Source of the DNA: Bin87 sp965116785
Lineage (GTDB): Bacteria; Chloroflexota; Dehalococcoidia; Lucifugimonadales; UBA3495
Assembly (NCBI GenBank): GCA_965116785.1
Contig: OZ220731.1
Coordinates: forward strand, 4,030,001-4,094,000
Direction of reading: 5' to 3'
Length of the DNA stretch: 64,000 nt
Positions 54,622-63,601 of this stretch are shown here, piece by piece. Below the pieces are notes generated by a model that was given only the letters and a program-made list of their open reading frames with translations, searched no databases and was not told where the DNA came from. How positions within the stretch are numbered: position 1 is the first letter of the stretch; each line of letters opens with the position of its first letter. The position numbers and the translations under genes are program-made.

Positions 54622-54780
54622 ATGATGGAGCTTGGCCTGAAGCAGCCCGACGGCGACAGCCGTGCCCTGCTCCACCGGCTCTCTCAGCTCAGCGAGGCCA
54701 GCCTTCGCATCAACGAGACCCTGGATGATGTCAGGGTTGAGCGGACCGGCTTCGAGTACAGCGCGTTGGTCAACCAGATA
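54622..54780 (+). pseudogene. GAF-type sensor N-terminal relic
   Basis: From ATG 54622 or 54625 the frame reads 'LLHRLSQLSEASLRINETLD', which is the helix that leads into GAF domains of sensor kinases and GGDEF/LuxR regulators. After about 50 residues the sequence becomes the dispersed repeat (from about 54780) and the rest of the gene is absent. The identification is by pattern only. Confidence 0.45.
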
Positions 54781-55050
54781 CTGGCTAGGCTTTGGTTCCG
54801 GCTCAAATGCCTTCCGCGTGAAATTTATCGGGAAAGGGTCGCTCAGCCGCTCTCAGTGGCTCTGGTGTCGTGTATGGCAGTTCTATCGCGCCGGCCGCGG
54901 CTGAGAAAAAGGTCGGTTCATCGGAGCTGATCGAAACGAAACCGGCCGCTCCGTTTGTCAGGAGCGGCCGGCGCCGCCGTTCGTCAGCGACACACCCATT
55001 GTGCCAGTCGTGGCGCCTGACCCGCTACGGGTCATGGTCATCAATCACGC
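54780..55050. repeat. Dispersed repeat with stable hairpin, third copy
   Basis: It matches the 45670-45960 block over most of its length ('tggctctggtgtcgtgtatgg', 'gcgccgccgttcgtcagcga' are shared, each in slightly varied context). A central perfect 11-bp stem, CCGGCCGCTCC at 54942-54952 with GGAGCGGCCGG at 54961-54971, has an 8-base loop. The corresponding stem in the other copy keeps pairing at an outer base pair that changed (C-G to T-A). Confidence 0.65.
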
Positions 55051-55477
55051 GTCCGGCTTTTCGCTTCCATGATGCGCCTTCCTACATCGACTAGCTCTGA
55101 GAATGGGCGACTGGTATCGCGCAGCGTCTCGCCCCACGCAAGTCTTGCCCTGAGACGCCACTGTTCGCACTGAGACGCCTGTCCGTGGGTTTTCCGTGGG
55201 TATCGGGCCGCGCAGCCGAAATGGTGCCCGCTGAGCGCGTGTGAGTGTTTCCTGTCGTTCTGGCTTGCGGCCGCAAAAGTTGGGGCAATCCAGCGCGAAC
55301 ACCCATCGCGGGGCGCCTTCATATTAGCCCGGTCGGGCGTTCGGTCCGCGCTCGGAGAGTTTGATCCGGTTTTCACGCTGTCAGCCTGGGGGCGTTATGG
55401 CGGCGTTCGAAAGTGCGGTAGCAGGATCCCCATTCACAAAAGTTCATGTGGCGTGGCCGCGCGGTATTCATTGCGCG
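55051..55477. other. Region without a supported gene
   Basis: It lies between the repeat and the 3' end of the frameshifted gene at 55478. Only short frames without ribosome sites are present; no RNA gene is recognised. Confidence 0.35.
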
Positions 55478-56562
55478 TCAGGGAGCTTGCACCACGGTTC
55501 GGGAGGGCGTTTGGTAGTCGCTCACCATCGCGAAGGGTTGCTCCGGGCCTCCAGTCGGTTCGAGAACGAAGCCCATCTCGTACGGCCTGTCCACTTCCAG
55601 TATCAGCGGGTCCACCCGTGTGGTGGTTTGCAGGATGTCCAGCCATACTTCCTTCGAGATCCCGAACCCGGCGAGTTGTTCGGGAATCCGCTGTAGCGTC
55701 GCTTTCATCATGCTGACCAGATACGTCCCAACCAGGAACGTGAAGAGCTGGACGTAGGAGATCCCGCCGAATTTGACGACGTTCGCCCTGCGGTACGGCT
55801 CGTCGTCGGGGTCTCCTGTCCTCAGGTTCACCGGGGTTGCGGGGTTGCTCGTCGCCATCTCGTTCAGCATCACATGAGTGCCTTCCTTGTTGACCATGCT
55901 GCGGAGTAGGGTTTCCGCGCTGATGGTGAGGTCGTCGACCTGCAACACCTTGCGGTTCATCCATTGGCCGATCCGCAATGGCCGGGCCGACCAGTCGAAC
56001 GGGTCCTCAAGCTGGTAGGTGAGGTCCCCCGCGTGCCTGAGGCCGTACAGAGGTCTGACTTCTGTCGCGTGTTCGTACTCCGATGGGAAACTGATGAGCC
56101 TGGTTTCGGAAGCCTCGCCCTCGCTGTACTCCATGGCGGCATTCCCGAACCACTGCGTTATGGTTTCTGGCTGGCCGTTCGCCCGTGAGAGCTTCAACGG
56201 GTGCATCGTCGGGGTGAACATTGCTTCAGCAACTCCTCGCCGCTGGGCAGGATCAGCTTCCTGATCTGTGTCGAGATGCTGCGGCATTCCCGCCGGAATT
56301 TCAGCGGCGTCAACTGGCGTTGGGCGGTCAACTGGCGTTGGGCGGTCATTTGGCGGGCGCGCGTCACAGACGCGGCGATGTCCGCGATGCACTCGGTGGT
56401 CAACCCAACCTTGTGGGAGTCCGCCACCATGCTCGGTGCCCAGTGTGATGTTGGTGGCGGCGCTCCTGGCGGTTCCTCAACGCGCGCCATCTTGGGCCGT
56501 GGTGCCGGTTGTCTGCGGGGTTCTTGGGAAGCGTTTCGACGTGGCCGGCCGCGTTTGCTCAT
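55478..56562 (-). pseudogene. Hypothetical protein gene in two frames
   Basis: The first frame starts at 56562 with a basic, Pro-rich N-terminus ('SKRGRPRRNA') and ends at 56194. The second, overlapping, carries on from 'MFTPTMHPLKL' near 56222 to 55478. The join 'GEELLKQ|FTPTMHP' suggests one protein of about 350 residues broken by a single-base shift near 56220. A duplicated hexapeptide TAQRQL comes from an 18-base tandem repeat at ~56320-56355. The C-terminal domain ('GGISYVQLFTFLVG', 'VWLDILQTTTRVDPL') is not a family I know. Two genuinely overlapping genes are the alternative. Confidence 0.5.
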
Positions 56563-56900
56563 ACTCCCATTGTCGCATCGCCCATGGTTCGGCGTCCAAC
56601 GTGTTCTGGATGCCGCGCCCCACGGTTATGCGTGCTGCGCCAAGCTTGACGCTTCAACGCGCGCCCACTGGCATGCGCCGACCGGCATTTTTGACGACGT
56701 GTCGTGTTCTCGCCCAGCGGCCGTCGGGTCCCGAGTGTCCTGCGGTTCTAGTCGTCGTTGCCGAGGCAGAGAGAATTGCGAATCTCCCGTAAAGGAACTG
56801 CCGCCGCCCAACCGCCCCTTTGACCGGAATAGTTCCACCGGGCAAAATGCGAACGATTCCCCGCCGGAAGACTGCGGACCCGGAGAGATAAAGGTGCCTG

Positions 56901-58565
56901 ATGATGGCTTATGATTTCGATCTCGGTGCATATAGTCGGCCGATAACAACGTCCTCGCCGGAGGCCCAGCTTTGGTTTGACCGGGGCCTGCTATGGACCT
57001 ACGGATTCAACCACGAAGAGTCCGTCCTCTGCTTCAAAGAGGCGGCGGAAGCTGATCCGAAGTGCGCAATGGCGTATTGGGGTATCGCGTACGCTTTGGG
57101 TCCCAACTACAACAAACCGTGGGAAGCGTTTGATGAGGCGGAAACATCGAGAACGCTGTCCGAAGCCTATGACGCGACAATGCGCGCCTCGGCGCTGGCA
57201 GAAAGCTGTACCCAGTGGGAAAGGGACTTGATTGGGGCGCTGCACCAGCGATATCAGTCTGCGCGAGTGCCGCAGGACCTGTCGGCTTGGGTTGACGACT
57301 TTGCCGCCGCCATGCGACCGGTCTACCTCAACCACCGGGGGGATCCGGATATCTCGGCGCTATTTGCGGAAGCGCTGATGAACCGCACCCCTTGGGCGCT
57401 CTGGGACCTGGCATCCGGCAACCCGGCTGCGGGCGCCGACACCGAAGAAGCCAGGCAGGTACTCGAACTGGGTATGGAACATCGCGCCAGCAAGGGAGAC
57501 CCGCCGCATCCCGGAATGCTGCACATGTACATCCACCTGTTGGAAATGTCGCCCTTTCCGGAACAGGCTCTGCTCGTCTGCGATCAGTTGCGGGGCTTGG
57601 TGCCGGATTCCGGCCACCTGCAGCACATGGCGACGCACATCGACGTGTTGTGCGGCGATTATCTGAGCGTGGTGAATTGGAATGAAGAGGCGATTCGGGC
57701 GGACCGCCGGTATCTGGCAGCAAGAGGGCCGTTCAACTTCTACACGCTGTACCGTTGCCATGACTATCACTTCAAAGTGTACGGGGCGATGTTCCTGGGC
57801 CAGTACCAGTCGGCCATCGAGGCGGCTGAGGAGTTGATCGCCACTCTCCCCGAGGATTTGTTGAGCGTGCAGTCGCCGCCCATGGCAGACTGGCTGGAAG
57901 GGCTGGTGCCGGTCAAACAGCATGTTCTGGTGCGGTTTGGGAAGTGGCAGGATATTCTTGAGCAGGAACTGCCGGCGAATACTGAACTGTACTGCGTGAC
58001 CAGCGCGACCATGCGATATGCCAGGGCCATCGCCTTCGCAACGCTCGGGCACTCGGAGTCGGCGGGGGTTGAGGCTGAGGCGTTCGAGCGGGACTTTCAC
58101 CGTGTGCCGAACAGCCGGTATCTGTTCAACAATTCCTGCCGCGATATCCTGGCGGTGGCGCGGGAGATGATGCTTGGCGAACTCGACTACCGACGGGGTG
58201 ACATCGAAGCGGGATTCTCACACTTGCGTCAGGCGGTCGCCCTTGACGACAACCTGCCCTATGACGAGCCTTGGGGCTGGATGCAACCGGTCCGGCATGC
58301 CCTCGGCGCCCTCCTGCTGGAACAGGGACGTGTGGAAGAAGCCCTCGTCGAGTATCGAGCGGACCTCGGCTTCGACTCAGCGCTCAAACGGTCAAGCCAG
58401 CACCCCGACAATGTCTGGAGCCTGAGCGGCTATCACGAGTGCCTGGAGCGAACCGGCCAGCACGAATTGGCGGCGATGGCTCAGCAGCGGTTGGCCTTGG
58501 CCCGGGCGCGTGCCGACGTGCCGGTGCAGGTGTCCTGTTTTTGTCGGCTTGAGAGTGCAGGCTGA
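56901..58565 (+). CDS. Tetratricopeptide-repeat protein
   Basis: A 554-residue protein; AAGGTG lies just before the tandem ATGATG at 56901. Helical TPR-like units are visible from residue ~25 ('AQLWFDRGLLWTYGFNHEES', 'AAEADPKCAMAYWGIAYALG') through the C-terminus ('GALLLEQGRVEEALVEYRAD'). This kind of stand-alone cytosolic TPR protein is common in Chloroflexota and Actinobacteriota and usually mediates protein contacts. No enzymatic domain is seen. It is a single gene with codon use like its GC-rich neighbours. Confidence 0.8.
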   Translation: MMAYDFDLGAYSRPITTSSPEAQLWFDRGLLWTYGFNHEESVLCFKEAAEADPKCAMAYWGIAYALGPNYNKPWEAFDEAETSRTLSEAYDATMRASALAESCTQWERDLIGALHQRYQSARVPQDLSAWVDDFAAAMRPVYLNHRGDPDISALFAEALMNRTPWALWDLASGNPAAGADTEEARQVLELGMEHRASKGDPPHPGMLHMYIHLLEMSPFPEQALLVCDQLRGLVPDSGHLQHMATHIDVLCGDYLSVVNWNEEAIRADRRYLAARGPFNFYTLYRCHDYHFKVYGAMFLGQYQSAIEAAEELIATLPEDLLSVQSPPMADWLEGLVPVKQHVLVRFGKWQDILEQELPANTELYCVTSATMRYARAIAFATLGHSESAGVEAEAFERDFHRVPNSRYLFNNSCRDILAVAREMMLGELDYRRGDIEAGFSHLRQAVALDDNLPYDEPWGWMQPVRHALGALLLEQGRVEEALVEYRADLGFDSALKRSSQHPDNVWSLSGYHECLERTGQHELAAMAQQRLALARARADVPVQVSCFCRLESAG

Positions 58566-58821
58566 AAGCGGCGCAAAATGGGCGCCCAAGCATTCCGCCT
58601 CTGTGGTTCAGCCGAGGATTTCTGCGAACAACCCGAAGTTAGTGGGGGCTGACCGTTCTGTTCGCTGCCGTCCTCACGATGGGTTTGGGTGGTTGGGTCA
58701 ATTGGCGACGTTCGCCGGCAGGTTGGCGATCTCTGGCTGGGCTGCGTTGGCGTCTGGTACAGTGAATGGGAAGCGTCCGCCGCTTCGGGATATCATCCTC
58801 CGCGTTGAGGCAGGAGTACAC

Positions 58822-59180
58822 ATGGTCGCCGCAACGCCCGCTTTGCCCGCAAAGTTGCCGCCCGGTCCGCGCGGGTTGCCGGTGTTCGGCTCGCTGCTGA
58901 AGCTGCGCCATGACACCCATCTCGCCATTGACCGGCTGGCCCGCCGCTACGGCGACATCTGCCTGCTGCGCTTCGGCAACGTGCCGACCGTGATCATCAG
59001 CCACCCGGACCTTCTGCGGGAGGCTTTCGGCAGGCCGAACTGGCCGACCGCTGGGTCAGCGAGATCATGGACATTCTGAGCAGCCAGAAAGGCTTGGTGC
59101 TGGCCCCCCTGTGACGACCGCTGGCGGCAGATGCAGCGATTCGCAGACCGCGAGTTGTTCGATGGACGCTCCGCGAGTTA
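58822..59180 (+). pseudogene. Cytochrome P450, 5' relic
   Basis: From ATG 58822 (AGGAG upstream) the protein reads 'KLPPGPRGLPVFGSLLKL' and 'LARRYGDICLLRFGNVPTV', the membrane-proximal proline-rich start of P450s. After 'LREAFGRP' the frame shifts to one reading 'DRWVSEIMDILSSQKGLV', then again to 'DDRWRQMQRFADRELFDG', both P450-like. Nothing of the heme-binding C-terminal half is present. Two frameshifts and truncation make this a relic. Confidence 0.75.
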
Positions 59181-59353
59181 ATGGTGCCGTTCCTAGCGTG
59201 AATGGTCCAGTGGCGCCGTCAGGCGTTCGAGGAACCGGACCAACCAGCGAGTGACGTCCATCGATCCGACTTGGGCGCTGGCCAGCATCTGATATTATCC
59301 GCGCAGGCGGCGGGATTGTCGCGCTACGCTGGAAATGGCAAAGGAGGATGACG

Positions 59354-60199
59354 ATGGCCCTCACGATTGACTGTCAGGTGCACGCCTACCAACGGAACAC
59401 TCCTGAGCGTCCGTGGGCGGGGGTTCTGACCGGCCCGGAGGAGGTTACGGGGGACGACATGGTGGCCGCGATGGCGGCGGTGGGCGTGGACGGCGCTATA
59501 CTGATTTCGCCCTTTGTGATCTACGGGTACGACGCGAGCTACGCGCTGGAGGTGTACGCGCAGCATCCCACCAAGTTCGGGCTGGTGCGCCCGTTTGATC
59601 CCAACTCGGAGACCATCGACGCGGACGTGGAGCAGTGGACGTCCACCCCCGGCGTGGTCGGCTGCCGCGTCATGCTGACGAACAACGACTACGAGGCGGA
59701 CCACCCGGGGCTGAACGCCATCCTGGCGGCCGGCGGTCGCGCCGGCGTGCCGGTGAACATCATGGCGGCGGGGAAGCTGCCGCTGCTGCGTCAGCTGGCC
59801 CAGCAGAACGCCGACACGCAGATCATCATCGACCACCTGGGCATCGCGCAGCCGTTCAACCCGCCGCCGCCGGACGAGCCCTTCGCGGACCTGCCCAACG
59901 TGCTGTCGTGCGCGGAGCTGGACAACGTGGCGATCAAGATCTCGGGGGCGGGCACGCTGTCGCACGCTGGGTTCCCGTATCCGGACATCTGGGAGCCGGT
60001 GCACCGCATCTTCGACGCGTTTGGGCTGGACCGGTGCCTGTGGGGTACGGACTGGACGCGGGCGGTGGAACTGCTGACCTACGAGCAGGGTGTGGAGGCG
60101 TTCCGGCTGACGGACACGCTGTCCGACTCGGACCGGGAAATCCTGATGGGTGGTTCGCTGGCCAACATCTACAAGTGGACGCCAGCGGCGGACGAGTAG
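59354..60199 (+). CDS. Amidohydrolase (TIM-barrel, COG3618-like)
   Basis: About 281 residues. ATG 59354 has AAGGAGG six bases upstream; ATG 59348 abuts it and is unlikely. 'DCQVHAY' is the N-terminal metal pair in variant form (Q for the usual first His), 'IIIDHLGI' the later His-containing strand, and 'CLWGTDWTRA' carries the C-terminal Asp. This suits the metal-dependent hydrolases acting on 2-pyrone-4,6-dicarboxylate-type lactones and related substrates. The real substrate is unknown. A 'ttcgacaggctcagcg' REP-like motif follows the stop. Confidence 0.82.
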   Translation: MALTIDCQVHAYQRNTPERPWAGVLTGPEEVTGDDMVAAMAAVGVDGAILISPFVIYGYDASYALEVYAQHPTKFGLVRPFDPNSETIDADVEQWTSTPGVVGCRVMLTNNDYEADHPGLNAILAAGGRAGVPVNIMAAGKLPLLRQLAQQNADTQIIIDHLGIAQPFNPPPPDEPFADLPNVLSCAELDNVAIKISGAGTLSHAGFPYPDIWEPVHRIFDAFGLDRCLWGTDWTRAVELLTYEQGVEAFRLTDTLSDSDREILMGGSLANIYKWTPAADE

Positions 60200-60487
60200 A
60201 GAGTGCATCCTTCGACAGGCTCAGCGTGAGCGGTTAGGGCAGGCGCATGATGGGTCAAGGCATAGGGGCGAATGATTGTTAGCCCCGATATTATCAGGCG
60301 CATCCTGGGTTACAGTGCTTGGCTTGCTGCCTTGGCGACCTTTGCCCGGTCCGGCACGGCTGCAACGGCAACAATCGGTGTGAAGGGCAAGGTGTGGGCA
60401 CGGCGGTCGTGGTAATGAACCCGATCACACCGGGATAAGGATCCCGAAATCGCTGACCGCCGGCGATGTGCCGTTGTCGGCGTACGC

Positions 60488-60979
60488 CTACCACCATCGC
60501 TCCTTCGCGATCCACCGGTGGAGACCTTCGGCAGCAACCCGAAGGCCGTCATCATCCCTGGGGTCCAGCACCAGCCGCTGCACGCGTCTCCGGTCGAAAT
60601 CGCGCGCCCGAACGCTCAGGTCGTAGATCTCCCAATGCCATCCGCTGGTCAGGACGGCAACTCCGTGGGTCATTCCCCGCGCCAGTCGCCACAGGCGAAC
60701 GCGGTCCCGCTGTCTCCGCGTTGGGGTCGTCCCGACCTCGATCAGGACCGCCGGATAACCAAAGCGGTCGAAGAGGGCGTAGTCCACGGGACCGCGGTTG
60801 GCCAGTTCGAAATTAGGCTGGCATTCCCAGGGCATCGAGACGCTCCAGCCCAAAGACAGCAGGATGGGATCCATGAACGCGTAGCGCAGGGTCATCACGT
60901 TCCGTTCGACGAGATCGCCGGCCTCGTCCGCCCTTTGCATCACGTCGCGAATGGCGTTTTCAACATCCTGGGCGCTCAT
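60488..60979 (-). CDS. Type I restriction N-terminal-like (PD-(D/E)XK fold) protein
   Basis: A 163-residue protein. 'LRYAFMDPILLSLGW' and 'GPVDYALFDRFGYPAVLIEVG' follow the HsdR-N domain pattern found in type I restriction and related stand-alone proteins. In active nucleases the last strand reads E-X-K; here it is 'IEVGT', so the catalytic Lys is replaced by Gly. It probably binds DNA without cutting or has another role. It is a lone gene; no HsdM or HsdS lies nearby. Confidence 0.65.
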   Translation of the reverse strand: MSAQDVENAIRDVMQRADEAGDLVERNVMTLRYAFMDPILLSLGWSVSMPWECQPNFELANRGPVDYALFDRFGYPAVLIEVGTTPTRRQRDRVRLWRLARGMTHGVAVLTSGWHWEIYDLSVRARDFDRRRVQRLVLDPRDDDGLRVAAEGLHRWIAKERWW

Positions 60980-61127
60980 GCTCGGGTCCTTGCAGTGTCG
61001 GTGAAACTGACGCTTCTTCCCCGGTCTGGCCGGATGTCCAACTGGGATCGACGTTCGCAGGCGACCACAGCGGCTGCGTGTTGTTGCCGGAGTTCCTGAT
61101 CAGCCGCTATTCAAGATCTACTCTAAT

Positions 61128-62378
61128 CTACCCAGCCCGCATCACGGGCATGGTCACAGCCAGAGTCTCATCCGTTGACGTTTCACCGACCACTGCCGGC
61201 GCAGCCGGTCTTACACAGTCTCCACGTCCTGCGACCGGGAAGCTCAAACCCGGCCAGTTCGCCAAATTCTCCGCCGCGTTGGCGTCGCGGTCGTTGAGCA
61301 CGCCACAGCCACCGCACCACCACTCACGGTCAGAGAGCGTCAGGTCGTCGTTCTTCCAGCCACAGTGAGCACACAGCTTCGATTACGCAAACCACCGGTC
61401 TGCCTTCATGTACTCTGCGCCGTACCATCGACACTTGTACTCCAGCTTGTCCAGGAAGCCCGACATTCCAGCGTCGGCGATGGCACGGGCCAAACGCCGG
61501 TTACGTACCATCCCGGACACGTTCAAGGTTTCGACCACCACCCGGCCCGCCGACTTGGCTATCGCCGTCGTCGCCTTGTGATGATTGTCGTTCCGCACGT
61601 TGACCACCCGTGCGTGAACATTGCGCCGTTTAGCGTACAACCTCTCCCGCCGGTTGGAATGGCTGCTCTTGCCGTGCACGTTCCGGCTGCGGGCAATCGC
61701 CTTGTCAACATGCCGCAGTCGCTTCAGGCCTACAGACAGTGCCTTCGGATTCTCAACTATGGCGCCGTCCGAACACACGGCCATGGTGCCCACTCCGACA
61801 TCCACGCCCACTGCGGGACCGTATTTCACTGGTGGGGCTTCCTGGCCGTCCTCGATACAAAAACATGCGAACCACGTCCCCGCCGTCCGGTTGACGGTCA
61901 CCCCGCGAATGGAACCAGCAAAGCGCAGTTCCTCCAGCATCGCCACCCGGCCGATCCTGGGCAGGATGACCACCTTGCCGTCCACCCCCACCGTGTCGGG
62001 GCCGTTATCCGCCCGAAACCCCTGCTCGTGCTTGCGTCGCTTGAACCTGGGGAAACCCACACGCCGGCCAGGACGTTGCCCAGCCTTCTCCTTCCGCCGG
62101 TACTCGCCCCAGCTTTCCGCGGCCTGGCCGAAGTCAATGATGGCGTACTTGGCCGCGTTCTGCGACAACACCGTTCCCCACGGCGCGATCATGCCCTTGA
62201 CCCGGTTCCAGCGGGGTCGCAATGTCCGCTCGCTCAGCCACTCGCCCACATCCAGGCCAGCCTTGAACTCGCCCAGTGCCCAGTTGTAGGCAAAGCGGGA
62301 GTACCCGGCGTGTCGGCCAAACAGCGTTTCCTGCTCGAGCGTCGGCTTCAGCGCAATCCGATGCGACCTGTTCATCAA
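61128..62378 (-). pseudogene. tnpB: TnpB (IS605/IS1341-type RNA-guided nuclease) with premature stop
   Basis: From ATG 62378 ('MNRSHRIALKPT') the frame shows the RuvC-I Asp in 'VGVDVGVGTMAV' and the RuvC-II Glu in 'RVVVETLNVSGM'. A TAA at 61383-61385 interrupts 'DRWFA*SKLCAHC', where family members have 'PSSKLC'. Past it, in the same frame, come the zinc pairs 'CAHCGW...CGGC' and the RuvC-III Asp in 'NDRDANAAENL', to a TAG at 61128. A single TCA-to-TAA change explains the stop. No TnpA is present, so the element is of IS1341 type or a remnant. Confidence 0.82.
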
Positions 62379-62410
62379 ACTCCCCGTAGATTAGTCGGCT
62401 TTAGAACCGA

Positions 62411-62644
62411 TTAGCACAGATTATAGCGAACAGTTACGAGCCCCTTTTGTTCCAGGCGTTCCCCGACCAGCGTGACCAACTGGCTGCCGTGGGACTCCGG
62501 CCACAGCGGGCTCATGTGGTAGACGTCCCAGGGACGCAGCGGCGTCTTGCCGTCGTTGTGGGCTTCGTCCAGGATGTCGGCGACCACCTCTTCCATCAGC
62601 CTGATGGCCATGTCGAATTGCCACTTGCGCTGTTCGCTGGTCAC
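62411..62644 (-). CDS. Small hypothetical protein
   Basis: A 77-residue protein starting at ATG 62644, with GGAGACC a few bases upstream. 'QFDMAIRLMEEVVADILDEA' is a helix, followed by 'GKTPLRPWDVYHMSPLWPES'. The C-terminal residues ('VTVRYNLC') reach the edge of the tnpB element, so the native end may be cut. No family is recognised. Confidence 0.45.
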   Translation of the reverse strand: MTSEQRKWQFDMAIRLMEEVVADILDEAHNDGKTPLRPWDVYHMSPLWPESHGSQLVTLVGERLEQKGLVTVRYNLC

Positions 62645-62706
62645 TGCTGGTCTCCTTCACGGCGGGACGGTTCCAGAGGAGCCGGTGAGCGGCTTTTCCA
62701 GGACGG

Positions 62707-63111
62707 TCATGCGTGCTCGACGTCGGGGTCGGTATCGTGCAGGTGCGCGCCGTTGCGAATGAGCTGGAGCACGTCATCCATTGAGGTAGCCAGATCGCCG
62801 CCGCCGCACCTGGTGCAAAGGAGTTCGAACACCGCGGTTTCGGCTTGCCTTTCGGTGATAATCAGGTCCCACCGGAAGTCGGGATTGCGGCCGGTGATGC
62901 TCCACTGCCGAGGCTGACCGTTGGGGATGGCGTCTTGGGTTGGCTCGCCGCCGCGGTCTCCTGGGCCGTCCCGCACGTAGAGGCCATCCGGAAGATCAGC
63001 GGCCCACGGCGGTTCCGACTGCCGCCGGGCGTTGCCATGGGCCGACGGGGGCCCGTTGCATTCTGGAGACCGATCCTCGGTGTGCACGTCCCCCTCCTGG
63101 GGCGGTTTCAC
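62707..63111 (-). CDS. Hypothetical protein
   Basis: A 134-residue frame. The first half is low-complexity and may not be translated. The second half ('WSITGRNPDFRWDLIITERQ', 'FELLCTRCGGGDLATSMDDV') looks like a real small domain with one CxxC pair. A later start cannot be chosen with confidence. It is separated by 62 bases from the 77-residue gene on the same strand, so the two may form a unit. Confidence 0.4.
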   Translation of the reverse strand: MKPPQEGDVHTEDRSPECNGPPSAHGNARRQSEPPWAADLPDGLYVRDGPGDRGGEPTQDAIPNGQPRQWSITGRNPDFRWDLIITERQAETAVFELLCTRCGGGDLATSMDDVLQLIRNGAHLHDTDPDVEHA

Positions 63112-63142
63112 GGTCCGGCGCGCATCTATCGGCCCGATCCGT

Positions 63143-63501
63143 TGACGTTCACTTGGTTTCTATCGGCGAGGTTCCTGCCGTCTCCGGCGCGGATGGGCCC
63201 GGCGGCGCAGGCGGCGGTAACCGGCAGCGCCAGGGACACGTCGCCGTTACAGTGCGACCGCACCGTGATCCGCCCAAGAGATGATGCTGGGCTTGCCCGT
63301 CCGCTGCGCCGCCCTGACCTGCCCGCCGGTCACGGTGAAGGCGTGGTTCTGCAGGGCCAAGCAGCCGATGCCGAACTCTGCGCTGAGCAGGGTCTCGGAG
63401 GTGAAGGCCGCGCGCCCGCCGTGGCCGGTAACGTCGTTCGCCAGGCTGACGGCGTGCGGCGGGGAAGCCGTCTCTCCGCCGCGGAATTGCCTTTCCACCA
63501 T
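63143..63501 (-). pseudogene. C-terminal relic of a Calx-beta/FN3 surface protein
   Basis: The minus strand reads 'NHAFTVTGGQVRAAQR' and 'GKPSIISW'. After a one-base insertion (tggg for tgg, near 63271) it continues 'RITVRSHCNGDVSLALPVTA' and 'GDGRNLADRNQVNVNG' to a stop at 63143. The same sequence of motifs ends the large surface protein at 47658 ('DAFSVSGGEVNRAKR', 'DFVVTLPI', 'DGRKLSIPLELTVSG'). It is therefore the frameshifted tail of a paralogue. Confidence 0.6.
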
Positions 63502-63601
63502 CTGTGTATGCGTGCTTTCCTTGTTGGCCTCGCTTGACGGCTGTTCGGACGGGCGGGGCGGGAGGTTGTCCCGCCGCCGCCCGCCCGCCCCGGTGGCCGG
63601 G

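Noticed and set aside
59324..60208. 294-codon minus-strand frame
   Set aside because: It is rich in His/Arg/Val, typical of an antisense shadow of the amidohydrolase gene on the plus strand.
61365..62414. 349-codon plus-strand frame
   Set aside because: It is antisense to tnpB, whose RuvC motifs are clear.
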